Positions 29,497-40,786 are shown, numbered from the stretch's first letter. The stretch is 64,000 bases of DNA from Candidatus Zixiibacteriota bacterium (GCA_016933955.1 JAFGTT010000032.1:124001-188000); one strand, 5' to 3'. Numbers and translations: made by a program. Notes: a model not told the origin generated them from the sequence alone.

Positions 29497-30712
29497 CACC
29501 CTTGAACCACCGGGCATATCGTGCAACTGATGATTTGCAGGAATAATGCTCCATGGCCTTTTGGTACCCGGCTTCGGCCAATCTTAAGCGCAACGATGAA
29601 TCTTCCAGCAGCTGGACGATTTTCTCGGACAAAATTTCGGCATTGTCAACCGGTACCAGCAGGCCGGTCTTATTATCTTCGATAATATCGGTGATGCCTC
29701 CCGATTTGGTTCCGATCACGGCTGTCCGGCATAACATTGCCTCTGTCAGACTCAGGCCAAATCCTTCGTCAATCGAATTCAAAACCACCACAGCCGCCCG
29801 ATTATATACTTTGCTTAATTCCTCATGGGGAATCGGATCACATATTTTGACCCTATTCATTATCTCCAATTCTCTGATAAGCCTTTCGATTTCAACCCGC
29901 TCATCTCCCTTACCGTAAATCTCAAGTTTGATCTCCGGTCTTTTTTCTGATGCAAGTCTGATGGCTTCCAAAAGATAGTTGATTCTCTTCTGCTGGGTTA
30001 GCCGTGAGACAGCCACCACCAGGTTGGGATCCTCGGCAATCTTATCATCGGGATAGAAAATAGTCTCATCATTGGGCAAGGGGATTATTTCGATTTTATC
30101 GGCCGCGCCTGAATCCTTTTGGGCCACCAATTTCTTAAGAAATGACGATACTACGGTCCAGCCTTCGGCGCGATGGATGGTCGACCGAAGCAGACGAAAT
30201 ATAACCGGTTTTTTCGTCAGAACCCTGATATCAGTCCCGTGCGAACTTAAAAATAACCTTATTTTATCCCCGTATTTTTCCTTCAGCCATTTACCGACCA
30301 GGGCATTGGGAGCCACCCAGTGAATCGAGACCACCGCAATCCCTTCGCTTTCAATCACCCTGGCTGAGAGCTTCCTTGCCGCCATCAGGAATCGCCAGAG
30401 ACGATACCACTTATAGGGATTGAATAAAATACCCTTGTGCATACCGCCGCTATAGGCAAAGGTTTCCAGACTTCTTAAGGCGTACCGAAAGCGATAAATC
30501 TTTATCCCTTCAATTTCCTCCTTGAGCTCGCATCCCTTATCATGAGGCGCCACCACGTAAACCTGAATATCATAATCCCGGAGTTTGCGAGCCAGCAAAT
30601 GAAGAAAAACGCCCGAATAATCACCTTTCTGGCGGGGATAATTATGGGTGATAAAGAGAACTTTCAGCGGAAATTTATCTTTATCGGTCAACTTAAAACT
30701 TTCTTTCCCCAT
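29486..30712 (-). CDS. Glycosyltransferase family 4 (GT4)
   Basis: A 408-residue GT-B transferase. The acceptor domain starts KVLFITHNYPRQKGDYSGVF and the donor domain carries VVAVSRLTQQKRINYLLEAI (about 230-249), NSIDEGFGLSLTEAMLCRTAV with the EX7E pattern and GGITDIIEDNKTGLLVP. These are typical of retaining GT4 enzymes of cell-surface glycan synthesis. It stands outside the main polysaccharide cluster, between convergent gatE and a divergent alcohol dehydrogenase, so its acceptor cannot be inferred. No distinct ribosome site is seen before the ATG. Confidence 0.88.
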   Translation of the reverse strand: MGKESFKLTDKDKFPLKVLFITHNYPRQKGDYSGVFLHLLARKLRDYDIQVYVVAPHDKGCELKEEIEGIKIYRFRYALRSLETFAYSGGMHKGILFNPYKWYRLWRFLMAARKLSARVIESEGIAVVSIHWVAPNALVGKWLKEKYGDKIRLFLSSHGTDIRVLTKKPVIFRLLRSTIHRAEGWTVVSSFLKKLVAQKDSGAADKIEIIPLPNDETIFYPDDKIAEDPNLVVAVSRLTQQKRINYLLEAIRLASEKRPEIKLEIYGKGDERVEIERLIRELEIMNRVKICDPIPHEELSKVYNRAAVVVLNSIDEGFGLSLTEAMLCRTAVIGTKSGGITDIIEDNKTGLLVPVDNAEILSEKIVQLLEDSSLRLRLAEAGYQKAMEHYSCKSSVARYARWFKGEKT

Positions 30713-30904
30713 TAACAGAATAATATAATCGTATTTTCCGGAAAATGAAACAAAAAGCCTGATCGAAATTCGGATGGCCTTCGTACCGGGAGGCCGAAAT
30801 ATACGCCTTGATTTATCATATCCTTAAGAACTTAATCATTCCCCGATTGTTACAATTTTTATTAAATTAGGTCATTATATTCAGAAAACACAGGGAGAAT
30901 AAAT

Positions 30905-32119
30905 ATGCAAAACTTCACTTTTTATCTGCCGACCAAATTAATTTTCGGTCCCGGGGAAATCGAGAAACTCGGAACCGAGGCTAAAAATATCGGCGAAAAA
31001 GCCCTGATCGTGACCGGCAAACGCTCGGCCGCGGCTCATGGTATTGTCAATCGAGTGATTGATCTGCTTGAGAAAGAGGGTCTGGCGGCGGTGGTTTTTG
31101 ATAAAATCGAGCCCAATCCCCGCGCGGCCACTATCGATGAAGCGGCCGATCTGGCCAGAAAGAATAAGTGCGATTTCATCATCGGTCTGGGAGGCGGTTC
31201 TCCGATGGACGCCGCCAAAGGCATCGCTGCCGCTATCGGCGAAAACCAGCCGGTCTGGAATCTTGTTTATCATGGCCAACCCGTTTTCCCAAAAGTCAAA
31301 AGGGCTTTGCCGATTATCGAAATCCCGACCCTGGCAGCAACCGGCTCGGAAGCCGACTCCGGGGCGGTCATCACCAACTGGAAAACTCATGAAAAAGCCG
31401 TCCTGGGAAGTCCGGTACTATTTCCGCGGGTCTCGATTATCGATCCCGAACTGACCGTCACTGTTCCCAAAGATTATACTATTGATGGCGCTATTGATAT
31501 TATCTGCCATGTCATCGAAGGATTCTTCACCGGGGCCGATGATACCCCGATACAGGATCGATTTTCTCTTTCAGTGGTTCGAACGGTCATGGATTACCTG
31601 CCGAAGGTTATTAAAAACCCGAAAGATATCGATGCCCGCTCGCAGTTGTCCTGGGCTTCGGCTATTGCTCTGTCGGGAATGGTCAATTCCGGGCGCGGCG
31701 GGGCTTTTCCGCTTCATGCCATGGAGCATGCCCTTTCCGGGCATTATGATATTTCCCATGGCCGCGGCCTGGCCATGCTTCTGCCCCGCCTGATGAATTA
31801 TACTTTTGAAGCGCGGCCGGAGAAATATGCCTTCATGGCCCGCGAACTTTACGGGGCAAGCCGTAACAAATCAACCGAGGATCTGGCCAAAAACGCCGTT
31901 GACGGTACCGTCGAGTTTCTCAAATCGGTTGATCGTTATTTGACCATGCCTGATATCGGAATTAAGGATGATTCGAAATTCGATCGGATGGCTGAGGATA
32001 CTCTGAGGATTTACTCAGTTTCAGGTGAATATCTCGATAATCCCCGCCGCCTTTATAAAGAAGATATAATCACAATCTTCGAGATGTCGATGTCGGCCCT
32101 GCCGGAGCAAATCTGGTAA
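30905..32119 (+). CDS. Iron-containing alcohol dehydrogenase (BDH/YqhD-like)
   Basis: A 404-residue group III alcohol dehydrogenase, reducing aldehydes or oxidising alcohols with NAD(P)H. The start FTFYLPTKLIFGPGEIEKLG is typical of the butanol dehydrogenase/YqhD branch. The cofactor loop IIGLGGGSPMDAAKG lies near residue 95, followed by TLAATGSEAD. Metal ligands are visible in GAIDIICHVIEGFF (about 197-210) and HAMEHALSGHYDISHGRG (about 268-285). An AGGGAG ribosome site precedes the ATG. It converges with the short FAD-binding gene, 7 bases apart. The natural substrate is unknown. Confidence 0.93.
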   Translation: MQNFTFYLPTKLIFGPGEIEKLGTEAKNIGEKALIVTGKRSAAAHGIVNRVIDLLEKEGLAAVVFDKIEPNPRAATIDEAADLARKNKCDFIIGLGGGSPMDAAKGIAAAIGENQPVWNLVYHGQPVFPKVKRALPIIEIPTLAATGSEADSGAVITNWKTHEKAVLGSPVLFPRVSIIDPELTVTVPKDYTIDGAIDIICHVIEGFFTGADDTPIQDRFSLSVVRTVMDYLPKVIKNPKDIDARSQLSWASAIALSGMVNSGRGGAFPLHAMEHALSGHYDISHGRGLAMLLPRLMNYTFEARPEKYAFMARELYGASRNKSTEDLAKNAVDGTVEFLKSVDRYLTMPDIGIKDDSKFDRMAEDTLRIYSVSGEYLDNPRRLYKEDIITIFEMSMSALPEQIW

Positions 32120-32126
32120 TTTATGA

Positions 32127-32885
32127 TTAATCCGGATCGATCAATGGCATTATATGATTGGGATCGAACTTATCCTTAATCTTTAAAGAGTATATCGCGG
32201 ATTGATTATCGCCGGGTTTTTTATAAAGCCCGGCGAATTTCTTATATTCAATGGGCCTCATGGTTATCTCCCGGAAATCATCATAAACGGTCAGCGGCTG
32301 AATTCTGAAAACCGCCGATATTATCATCCCCAGGAGTCCCCATGACGGCGAAAAGATTTTCACAATATCCAACCCTGAGACCGATTTAAAACAGGGGGAT
32401 CCCGGTCTGATAACCCGGCCATCAGGCATGGCCAGTTGCGTCATCAGGAAATATCTCCCAATTGGAAGAACCTGCCCGCCATGATCGGCCGACAACCCCG
32501 CCGCCAGGGCACCGCCCACCGAACCGACATAAGGCAGTTCGGCATGAGGCAGAAAAAAACCCTCGCTTTTCAAATGATGATTCAATTCTCCTAAGGGATA
32601 CCCGGACCCCACCTCGGCATAATAATCCTGCGGGACAATTCTGATCAATTGATTCAGCCGATCCGAATGCACCGCCAGTAAATTATTGAATTTCCGTCCG
32701 ACAGGAGTAATATTATTACCGAAACCGGTAATATACAGTTTTTGTCCATGACGGCCGGCCAAACCAAACAGCCGGGACGCCTCCTCGGCCGTTTCGGGAT
32801 GAAAGGTGGGTATACCCTTCTGATAAGTCAACCGATCTTCCGGGAACTCTCCGGACAGAATCTCAATGAATTGTTCCAGATTCAT
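32127..32885 (-). CDS. Short FAD-binding (PCMH-type) oxidase-like protein
   Basis: A 252-residue protein with a PCMH-type FAD-binding domain like that of GlcD/GlcE and other FAD-linked oxidases. Signature segments are YITGFGNNITPVG (about 51-63), PYVGSVGGALAAGLSADHGG and FKSVSGLDIVKIFSPSWGLLGMI. The chain then goes almost directly to KIKDKFDPNHIMPLIDPD, which in GlcD-type enzymes is the very end of the cap domain. The substrate-binding cap domain of 200 or so residues is therefore missing. It could be a stand-alone FAD subunit, a GlcE-like partner, or a shortened relic. Reading frame and composition look intact. It is divergent from the first membrane-TPR gene. Confidence 0.8.
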   Translation of the reverse strand: MNLEQFIEILSGEFPEDRLTYQKGIPTFHPETAEEASRLFGLAGRHGQKLYITGFGNNITPVGRKFNNLLAVHSDRLNQLIRIVPQDYYAEVGSGYPLGELNHHLKSEGFFLPHAELPYVGSVGGALAAGLSADHGGQVLPIGRYFLMTQLAMPDGRVIRPGSPCFKSVSGLDIVKIFSPSWGLLGMIISAVFRIQPLTVYDDFREITMRPIEYKKFAGLYKKPGDNQSAIYSLKIKDKFDPNHIMPLIDPD

Positions 32886-32977
32886 AATGCGATTATGTTA
32901 TTGAAAAATAGTATCCAAGTCAATAGATTACCGTTCATAACGGAAAATTGATTTTATTAGCGGAGTCGTCTGATCCG

Positions 32978-35029
32978 ATGCGTATAAAAGACTTGTCCCG
33001 GCCCGGCGGTATAATCCTGATTATTCTTTTTGCCTTGAGATTTGTACCTTTCTTCTTCAGAGATGCACGCCTGTGGGGATTTAATCATCTGACTTTTCTG
33101 CCTACCGGTTATATAATTTTCTTCGCCGTAGTATCTGTTGCGGCGATTTTAATCATGTCTCTGCCGTTTGCGAGATCATGGAGTAATCGGCTGATCGACT
33201 GCTTCTCAAAAATCTTTTATGACTCCCGGAGAAAATACCTTAATCGATTTATCTTTATCGCCGTGATAGGTGCCATTTTTATCATCTTCGCGGCCCGGAC
33301 TTATTTCCTGGGTGACGGTTATACCATTCTGTCCCACCTGTCATCGCCGGTACCGACTATCTACAAATGGAGCGAACAGGGCGTCACAGTTATTATTAAG
33401 TCTATTATGAGCCTTCTCGGGGGCCGGGATGTTACCACCGTGCAATGGACTTTTCGGATTATCGCCTCGATTTCGGGTATGCTCGCTGTCTGGTTTTTCT
33501 TCCTGATCGCGGGCCTCCCGGAGACAGACAACAAAAAGCGTTTTCTAATTTTCATAACTTCCCTTCTGGGGGGGCATATCCTGCTGTTTTTCGGGAGCGT
33601 CGAAAATTATTCTCTGCTCTGGATCGGTCTGGCAGGTTTTGTCTATTACGGCTGGAAATACAGCGCCACGGGGCAGGCGCTGTTCCCGGCTCTTTTATTC
33701 ATGCTTTTCGGGATATTTATTCACCTGCAGTCGGCCATCATGATTCCGGCTTTCGTTTACCTGGTTCTATGCCGCGGAAAGGGCCATGAGATTTATCAAA
33801 GGTATAAAATGATATTTGCAATTGCGGCCGGATTACTTATGGCGTTGGGCGTGATTATTTTTATCCAACTATATACCAACAACCTATATTTCGAGCATAT
33901 CTTCCTTCCGCCTTTTTCCGGTAAACCATCGGTCCCCGATTATGCTATCTTCAGCCTCTCGCATCTGGGCGACTGCCTCAACCAGCTTATCCTTCTCTCG
34001 CCCCTTTTACCGCTGTTGATTATTCTCTTGGGGAAAAATATCAAATCCGTTTTTAAAGATCGGGCCGCGGTTTTTCTGGCTTTGCTGGGTGCCGCATCTC
34101 TTCTTTTTCTTCTGGTTATCGATCCCAAACTGGCTATGGCCCGTGATTACGACCTGCTTTCGCTTTCGGCCTTTGGATTCACTCTGTTTTTGATAGCCTT
34201 ATCGGGGCAAAAAGAATCGGACTCGCTTCGCGGGCTTTATCTGCCAGTGGCAATATATTTGATAGTCGCCGTCGTTCCCTACCTGATGACCAATCTGGAT
34301 CGAACCCGTTCGGAAGAATACATGAAATATATCATTCGCATGGATCCGGATAAATCAGCCCACACCGTCATCACCATGCGGGATTATTATCGCCGGGAGG
34401 GGGATATCCGTCAGGCTGATTCGCTTAATAATCTCTATGGACAGAATTATCCCAATCTCAACCGGATGTTCCAGGCCGGATGGGCCCTTGAAAATAACGA
34501 TTTCAGGAAAGCCGCCAGAATAGCCGAGACCATCACTCCCGATCGTTTTTCTCCCGTTTATCACAACCTGCTCAGTATGCTGGCCCTGCATCGGGGAGAC
34601 TATAACAAAGCTCTTGAGGAATCGGATAAAACCATACAACTGGGGTGGTACAACGTTTACTTCTTCCAGAGTCGGGCGATGATTTTCGCCTTCTTGAAGG
34701 ATTATGACCGGGCCATTGAAGCCCTGAACATCGGCGCCACTTTAGACAGTCTTAATCCCGGCCTGCTGGAGGGATTTGCCAGTATATATCTTTTATCGGG
34801 AAAACTCGATCTATCGGCGATCTATGCCTCCAAAATGATCACGGCTGATTCCGGTAATGCGGTCGGGTATTACCTGTTGAGTAAAATCAACGCCATGACA
34901 GACAATCTGCCGGAGGCACGCAAGTATCTTGATCTGTATCTCAAACACGGCTTATCTGATCCGAACTATGTTGCTCATTCTTCGGAGCTGACCGAACGGA
35001 TTAGGCAAATGCCGGAAACGGGAAATTAA
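32978..35029 (+). CDS. Multi-membrane protein with C-terminal TPR, paralog 1 (putative GT-C)
   Basis: About 683 residues. Residues about 15-455 hold some 11-12 membrane segments, and the last 230 residues are soluble with TPR-like repeats (PVYHNLLSMLALHRGDYNKA, YDRAIEALNIGATLDSLNPG). The first outer loop contains YFLGDGYTILS, where a conserved aspartate would sit in a GT-C glycosyltransferase. Other blocks shared with the next gene are RLWGFNHLTFLP, KWSEQGVT, NLYFEHIFLPPFSGKP and IDPKLAMARDYDLLSLSAFG. The family is not recognised. ATG at 32978 is preferred over a TTG at 32948; the ribosome site is weak. It is followed 9 bases later by its paralog. Confidence 0.8.
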   Translation: MRIKDLSRPGGIILIILFALRFVPFFFRDARLWGFNHLTFLPTGYIIFFAVVSVAAILIMSLPFARSWSNRLIDCFSKIFYDSRRKYLNRFIFIAVIGAIFIIFAARTYFLGDGYTILSHLSSPVPTIYKWSEQGVTVIIKSIMSLLGGRDVTTVQWTFRIIASISGMLAVWFFFLIAGLPETDNKKRFLIFITSLLGGHILLFFGSVENYSLLWIGLAGFVYYGWKYSATGQALFPALLFMLFGIFIHLQSAIMIPAFVYLVLCRGKGHEIYQRYKMIFAIAAGLLMALGVIIFIQLYTNNLYFEHIFLPPFSGKPSVPDYAIFSLSHLGDCLNQLILLSPLLPLLIILLGKNIKSVFKDRAAVFLALLGAASLLFLLVIDPKLAMARDYDLLSLSAFGFTLFLIALSGQKESDSLRGLYLPVAIYLIVAVVPYLMTNLDRTRSEEYMKYIIRMDPDKSAHTVITMRDYYRREGDIRQADSLNNLYGQNYPNLNRMFQAGWALENNDFRKAARIAETITPDRFSPVYHNLLSMLALHRGDYNKALEESDKTIQLGWYNVYFFQSRAMIFAFLKDYDRAIEALNIGATLDSLNPGLLEGFASIYLLSGKLDLSAIYASKMITADSGNAVGYYLLSKINAMTDNLPEARKYLDLYLKHGLSDPNYVAHSSELTERIRQMPETGN

Positions 35030-35038
35030 AAGGCAGTT

Positions 35039-37096
35039 ATGAATATGGGAGGCAGGCGCATCTTTACGGCCGCTTTCTCGGTTCTGGTGTTACTTGGCCT
35101 TGCCAGGATATATCCATTGCTGGACGAAGGAGTCAGATTATGGGGATTCAATCATCTTGACTTTTTGCCGGTCGTATGCCGGTACGTTTATATCATTCTG
35201 TTTGCCGCGATGATTATTCTGCCTTTTACGCGACTAACCAAGTCTATAGGCGATTTAATTACTGACAAAATTCCCGGCATGTTTTTTGAATCAAACAGGA
35301 AATGGTTATATCGCCTGATTTTTATCCTGATTGCCTTTTGTCTATTTATTATTTTTCGGTCACCGACCCATTTTCTGGGTGACGGTTATTCATCAATCGG
35401 CAATCTGGCGTCAGATACAGGCACATTCTATAAATGGAGTGAGATGGGTGTGACCCATATGGTCACATTTATTCAATCATTTATTGGTCCCAAGAATGGA
35501 AATACCGCTCGGCTGGCTTTTCAAATATTATCTTTCATATCCGGTGCGGTAACGATCTGGTTCTTTTTCCTGATATCGCAAATCATCTCAAATCGGAACA
35601 TAGTCAGGTTATTGACGTTCACCGTTATTTGCGTTTCACCCATTCTACTTCTTTTTTTCGGATATGTGGAATATTACCCGCCTCTCTGGGTGATTTTTTC
35701 GGCTTTTATTTACTTCAGTCTTTATTATCTGGTTCATAAGAAGCGGCTGCTTTTTCCGCTGCTGCTGCTAATCGCCGGAATGTTTATACATATGCAGATG
35801 GGGATTTTTATTGGCGCGTATGTTTTCCTTTTATTCTCAGGTGAGCGCGGTGGAGATATTTATCGCCAATTTAAGAAATCTATATGGATAGCCATCGGTA
35901 TCGTTATTTTAATTCTGGCGATCCTGTTTGTCAGAAAATACACAAGCAACCTCTACTTCGAACATATCTTCCTTCCAATTTTCCAGGGCAAACCGATTGA
36001 TCCATATTACCGGATCTTCAGCAGCAATCATCTTCTGGACATAGTCAATGAGTTGCTCTTGCTCTCCCCCACCCTGCCGATATTGATAGTTTTCTCTCTG
36101 CGGAATTTGAAGTTTACGCTATTGAATAAAACGGCTGTCTTTATCGGTCTGGTTTCATTAACCAGTTTTCTATTCCTGCTTACCATCGACCCGAAACTGG
36201 GCATGATCAGGGATTGGGATCTTTTTTCCCTGTCTTCATTCGGCCTTAGCCTATTTTTTATCATTATGATAGCAACGGATGAGACGAAAGGCGTGTGCCG
36301 ATTATATCCTTCCATGCTTATTTTATTACTCTGTTCAACCACGGCGTACCTTATGGTCAATCTTAATCGTGACAGGTCGATAGACTATTTTAATTATTCC
36401 ATCGACCTCGATGTTAATCGTTCGTTCTCCAGTCTTGTGATCCTTCATGATTATTATAAGAATCTGGGGGACGGGGAAAACAGGGTTGCGGTCAACAACC
36501 GCATAAAAAACGAATTCCCTGAAAAGCCGATGACCCATGCGGCTCTCGATCTTCTGGAGCAGCACAAAATTCATGAAGCCGAACAGATAATCAGGATGAT
36601 TACCCCGGATAGATATTCTCCCCAGTATCACAACTTAATGAGTATGTATTATATGGCTTTGGGAAATTATCCGCAGGCTCTTGAGGAATCCGACAAGGTC
36701 ATGCAGTTATCTCTGTATAATTACGTCTATCATCGCAATCGGGCCTGGATTTACACCGTAATGAATCGCGATGACCTGGCGCTGGAAAGTCTCAGAGAAG
36801 CATATAAATTAAATAACAGCAATCCGAGAACAATTGAAGGTCTGGCGGCTAATTTCCTGAAATCAAATCAATTTGACTCGGCCCGATTTTACTGCGAAGC
36901 ATTAATTACCCGAGATTCCACCAATATCGGTGGTTATTTCATTTTGGCCAGAATGTCTGTCCAATTGAATCAGCCTGTTTCAGCCCGAAATTACCTGAAA
37001 TTGTACCTGCGCTACGGATCATCGGATACCCTGAATGTAATGCGGGCAAATGAATTGATGAAAATAATTGACATTATCGAGGAAGGGAATAAATAA
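35039..37096 (+). CDS. Multi-membrane protein with C-terminal TPR, paralog 2 (putative GT-C)
   Basis: A 685-residue paralog of the preceding gene with the same order: about 12 membrane segments, then a TPR-rich tail of about 230 residues (QYHNLMSMYYMALGNYPQA, DDLALESLREAYKLNNSNPR). Shared motifs are RLWGFNHLDFLP, HFLGDGYSSIG, KWSEMGVT, GYVEYYPPLW, NLYFEHIFLPIFQGKP and IDPKLGMIRDWDLFSLSSFG. The invariant charged residues in the loops look catalytic or ligand binding. Architecture recalls TMTC O-mannosyltransferases of animals, which is an analogy only. AAAGG precedes the ATG, and a strong terminator follows, so the pair is a two-gene operon. Confidence 0.82.
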   Translation: MNMGGRRIFTAAFSVLVLLGLARIYPLLDEGVRLWGFNHLDFLPVVCRYVYIILFAAMIILPFTRLTKSIGDLITDKIPGMFFESNRKWLYRLIFILIAFCLFIIFRSPTHFLGDGYSSIGNLASDTGTFYKWSEMGVTHMVTFIQSFIGPKNGNTARLAFQILSFISGAVTIWFFFLISQIISNRNIVRLLTFTVICVSPILLLFFGYVEYYPPLWVIFSAFIYFSLYYLVHKKRLLFPLLLLIAGMFIHMQMGIFIGAYVFLLFSGERGGDIYRQFKKSIWIAIGIVILILAILFVRKYTSNLYFEHIFLPIFQGKPIDPYYRIFSSNHLLDIVNELLLLSPTLPILIVFSLRNLKFTLLNKTAVFIGLVSLTSFLFLLTIDPKLGMIRDWDLFSLSSFGLSLFFIIMIATDETKGVCRLYPSMLILLLCSTTAYLMVNLNRDRSIDYFNYSIDLDVNRSFSSLVILHDYYKNLGDGENRVAVNNRIKNEFPEKPMTHAALDLLEQHKIHEAEQIIRMITPDRYSPQYHNLMSMYYMALGNYPQALEESDKVMQLSLYNYVYHRNRAWIYTVMNRDDLALESLREAYKLNNSNPRTIEGLAANFLKSNQFDSARFYCEALITRDSTNIGGYFILARMSVQLNQPVSARNYLKLYLRYGSSDTLNVMRANELMKIIDIIEEGNK

Positions 37097-37123
37097 AAAC
37101 CCCTGCTTCAGGCAGGGGTTTTT
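37095..37123. terminator. Bidirectional terminator between paralog 2 and groEL
   Basis: AAAAACCCCTGC and GCAGGGGTTTTT (37095-37106 with 37112-37123) form a perfect 12-bp stem with a 5-base loop. The A and T flanks serve both converging transcripts. Confidence 0.93.
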
Positions 37124-37143
37124 GTCTTTGTTTCGAAACGCGA

Positions 37144-39082
<1,939 letters not shown>

Positions 39083-39148
39083 TATCTAATCCTCCTTTAT
39101 AGATGTTTATTAACTCACATAAAGACTAAATAAGGTTTTAGTTACCTC

Positions 39149-39175
39149 TTAGCACTCATCTATTTTGAGTGCTAA
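39149..39175. promoter_or_regulatory. CIRCE operator (HrcA binding site)
   Basis: TTAGCACTC-N9-GAGTGCTAA, an exact match to the CIRCE consensus. It sits at the expected transcription start of groESL, so HrcA binding would block initiation. Confidence 0.98.
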
Positions 39176-39185
39176 CAGGGCGTCA

Positions 39186-39213
39186 AATATATCCTTTTAC
39201 GCAGAAAAGTCAA
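39186..39213 (-). promoter_or_regulatory. groESL promoter
   Basis: On the minus strand TTGACT (39208-39213) and TATATT (39186-39191) are 16 bases apart, each 5 of 6 to consensus. The start point would fall near 39179, directly before the CIRCE element. Confidence 0.8.
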
Positions 39214-39282
39214 GAAAAATCGAAGAAATTTTAAAAAATTTTATGGGCGCATAACTGTATAGATTACAATGAAATAGGTCTC

Positions 39283-40047
39283 CTATGTCGGCGAATCGGC
39301 GATAATTTTAAGACCTTCCAGGGTCAATTCCGGGTGGGTCGATTCGATATATTTCGAATATCCGGAGAATTCCGCCGCCAGTCCACCCGTGGCAATAACC
39401 CGAGCTTTTCCGCCCAGCTCTTTGATAATCAGTTCCACCAGTCGATCTACCTGCCCGATGGTTCCATAAAAAAGACCCGATTTGATCGAATCGGCGGTAT
39501 TCCTGCCAATAACAGTTCGCGGAGGTTCAATCGTCACCTCAAACAGCCGGGCGGCCCGCCGGGCCAGTTCCTCGGCCGAAGTTTCCGGTCCGGGAGCGAT
39601 TGCCCCACCCAGATAAACCCCGTCGGCGGTTACCACATCGAAATTCGTGGTGGTTCCATAATCGACAATTATAATAGGCCCTCCAAATTTGGCAAAACCA
39701 GCCACGGCATTGGCAATCCGGTCGGCCCCGACCGCGGCCGGATTATCATAACCGATTTTTATGGGTAGTTTCAAATCTGCCGAAACCATAATGGCTTCAC
39801 AGTTCAGGTATTTTCCGGCCATTTTTCGATAAACCGGGGTCAGACGGGGCACCACCGAGGCAATAATCACCCGATCGATTTGATCCGGAACGATTTTCAA
39901 CTTATCCAGAAGTCCCAGGACGAAAAAACCGCATTCATCAACGGTCATTTTCAAATTCGAGGTCAACCGAAAATGATCGAGTAATCGATTTCCATCGAAG
40001 ACACCTGCGACGGTGTTGGAATTACCGATATCAAGAGCCAGTAACAT
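39283..40047 (-). CDS. coaX: Type III pantothenate kinase
   Basis: The first step of coenzyme A synthesis, phosphorylating pantothenate with ATP; the type III enzyme is in the ASKHA fold. The 254 residues are full length. Motifs: MLLALDIGNSNTVAGVFDG (phosphate-1), IIIVDYGTTTNFDVV (about 127-141), GGAIAPGPETSAEELARRAA and IGRNTADSIKSGLFYG. The gene is alone, between groESL and the divergent TPR lipoprotein gene. No ribosome site is obvious before the ATG. Confidence 0.96.
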   Translation of the reverse strand: MLLALDIGNSNTVAGVFDGNRLLDHFRLTSNLKMTVDECGFFVLGLLDKLKIVPDQIDRVIIASVVPRLTPVYRKMAGKYLNCEAIMVSADLKLPIKIGYDNPAAVGADRIANAVAGFAKFGGPIIIVDYGTTTNFDVVTADGVYLGGAIAPGPETSAEELARRAARLFEVTIEPPRTVIGRNTADSIKSGLFYGTIGQVDRLVELIIKELGGKARVIATGGLAAEFSGYSKYIESTHPELTLEGLKIIADSPT

Positions 40048-40184
40048 ATGGCGAGAATATATCGATTCCCGTGCGGCCTGTCAATAAGGTGATTTTCCCT
40101 GTCCTATTTTCGCACAGCCGGTTGGATAATAGTCTCAAATGCCGATGAATAGAAAGATCAACGTATTTTGTTTCGGAGGATATC

Positions 40185-40736
40185 ATGAGAATTTTTACCC
40201 TTTTTATTGTTATGATCAGTATTCTGATGGCCATGGGTTGTTCCAAAAAAATGGTCGTAATAAAAACCCAGCCCTCGGGCGAGGAGCACGCCGCCTATTC
40301 TCATCCGAGCAAAAGTAGCCTGGAGGCTTCCGACGAAGCCTTGCGGGAGGCCAAGCAGCTTTATTATCGGGATAAATACAAACAGGCTCAGAAGCAATGC
40401 GAAAAAGCCATTGAATTCAATCATCGCAACTGGGAGGCCCACTATTACCTTGGCCTGGCCATGCAGAAAAGAAAATCTTATGAACTCTCTATCGAGGCTC
40501 TGGGCGTCGGTCTCAAATATTCACCCGATAATAAACTGGTGAAATCCGAAATACATCTGGCCATCGGCAACAGTTGGGAAAAACTGGGCGAGTTGGGCAA
40601 CGCCGACAAAGAATATGAACTGGCCCTGGAATTCAATCCCGACAACCAGTATGCCCGGGACGCCAAAAACCGGCTTAAAGTCCAAAAAACGATGAAAAAC
40701 TGGGGCAAAGATGTCGAAAGAGATTATGACGGTTAG
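40185..40736 (+). CDS. TPR-repeat lipoprotein
   Basis: A 183-residue exported protein. The lipoprotein signal MRIFTLFIVMISILMAMGC gives a cysteine at residue 19, followed by about 40 flexible residues and two to three TPR units (ALREAKQLYYRDKYKQAQK, WEAHYYLGLAMQKRKSYELS, NADKEYELALEFNPDNQYA). Such proteins usually serve as scaffolds at a membrane; the partner is unknown. GGAGG lies seven bases before the ATG, and a strong terminator follows, so it is monocistronic. Confidence 0.88.
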   Translation: MRIFTLFIVMISILMAMGCSKKMVVIKTQPSGEEHAAYSHPSKSSLEASDEALREAKQLYYRDKYKQAQKQCEKAIEFNHRNWEAHYYLGLAMQKRKSYELSIEALGVGLKYSPDNKLVKSEIHLAIGNSWEKLGELGNADKEYELALEFNPDNQYARDAKNRLKVQKTMKNWGKDVERDYDG

Positions 40737-40752
40737 TCATTCTCTATGCTAT

Positions 40753-40786
40753 AAAACCGGTTGACAATGGGTCGGCCGGTTTTTTT
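40753..40786 (+). terminator. Terminator of the TPR lipoprotein gene
   Basis: AAAACCGGTTGAC and GTCGGCCGGTTTT pair over 13 bp with two G-U pairs and a 5-base loop, ending in a run of T residues, 16 bases after the stop codon. Confidence 0.85.
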
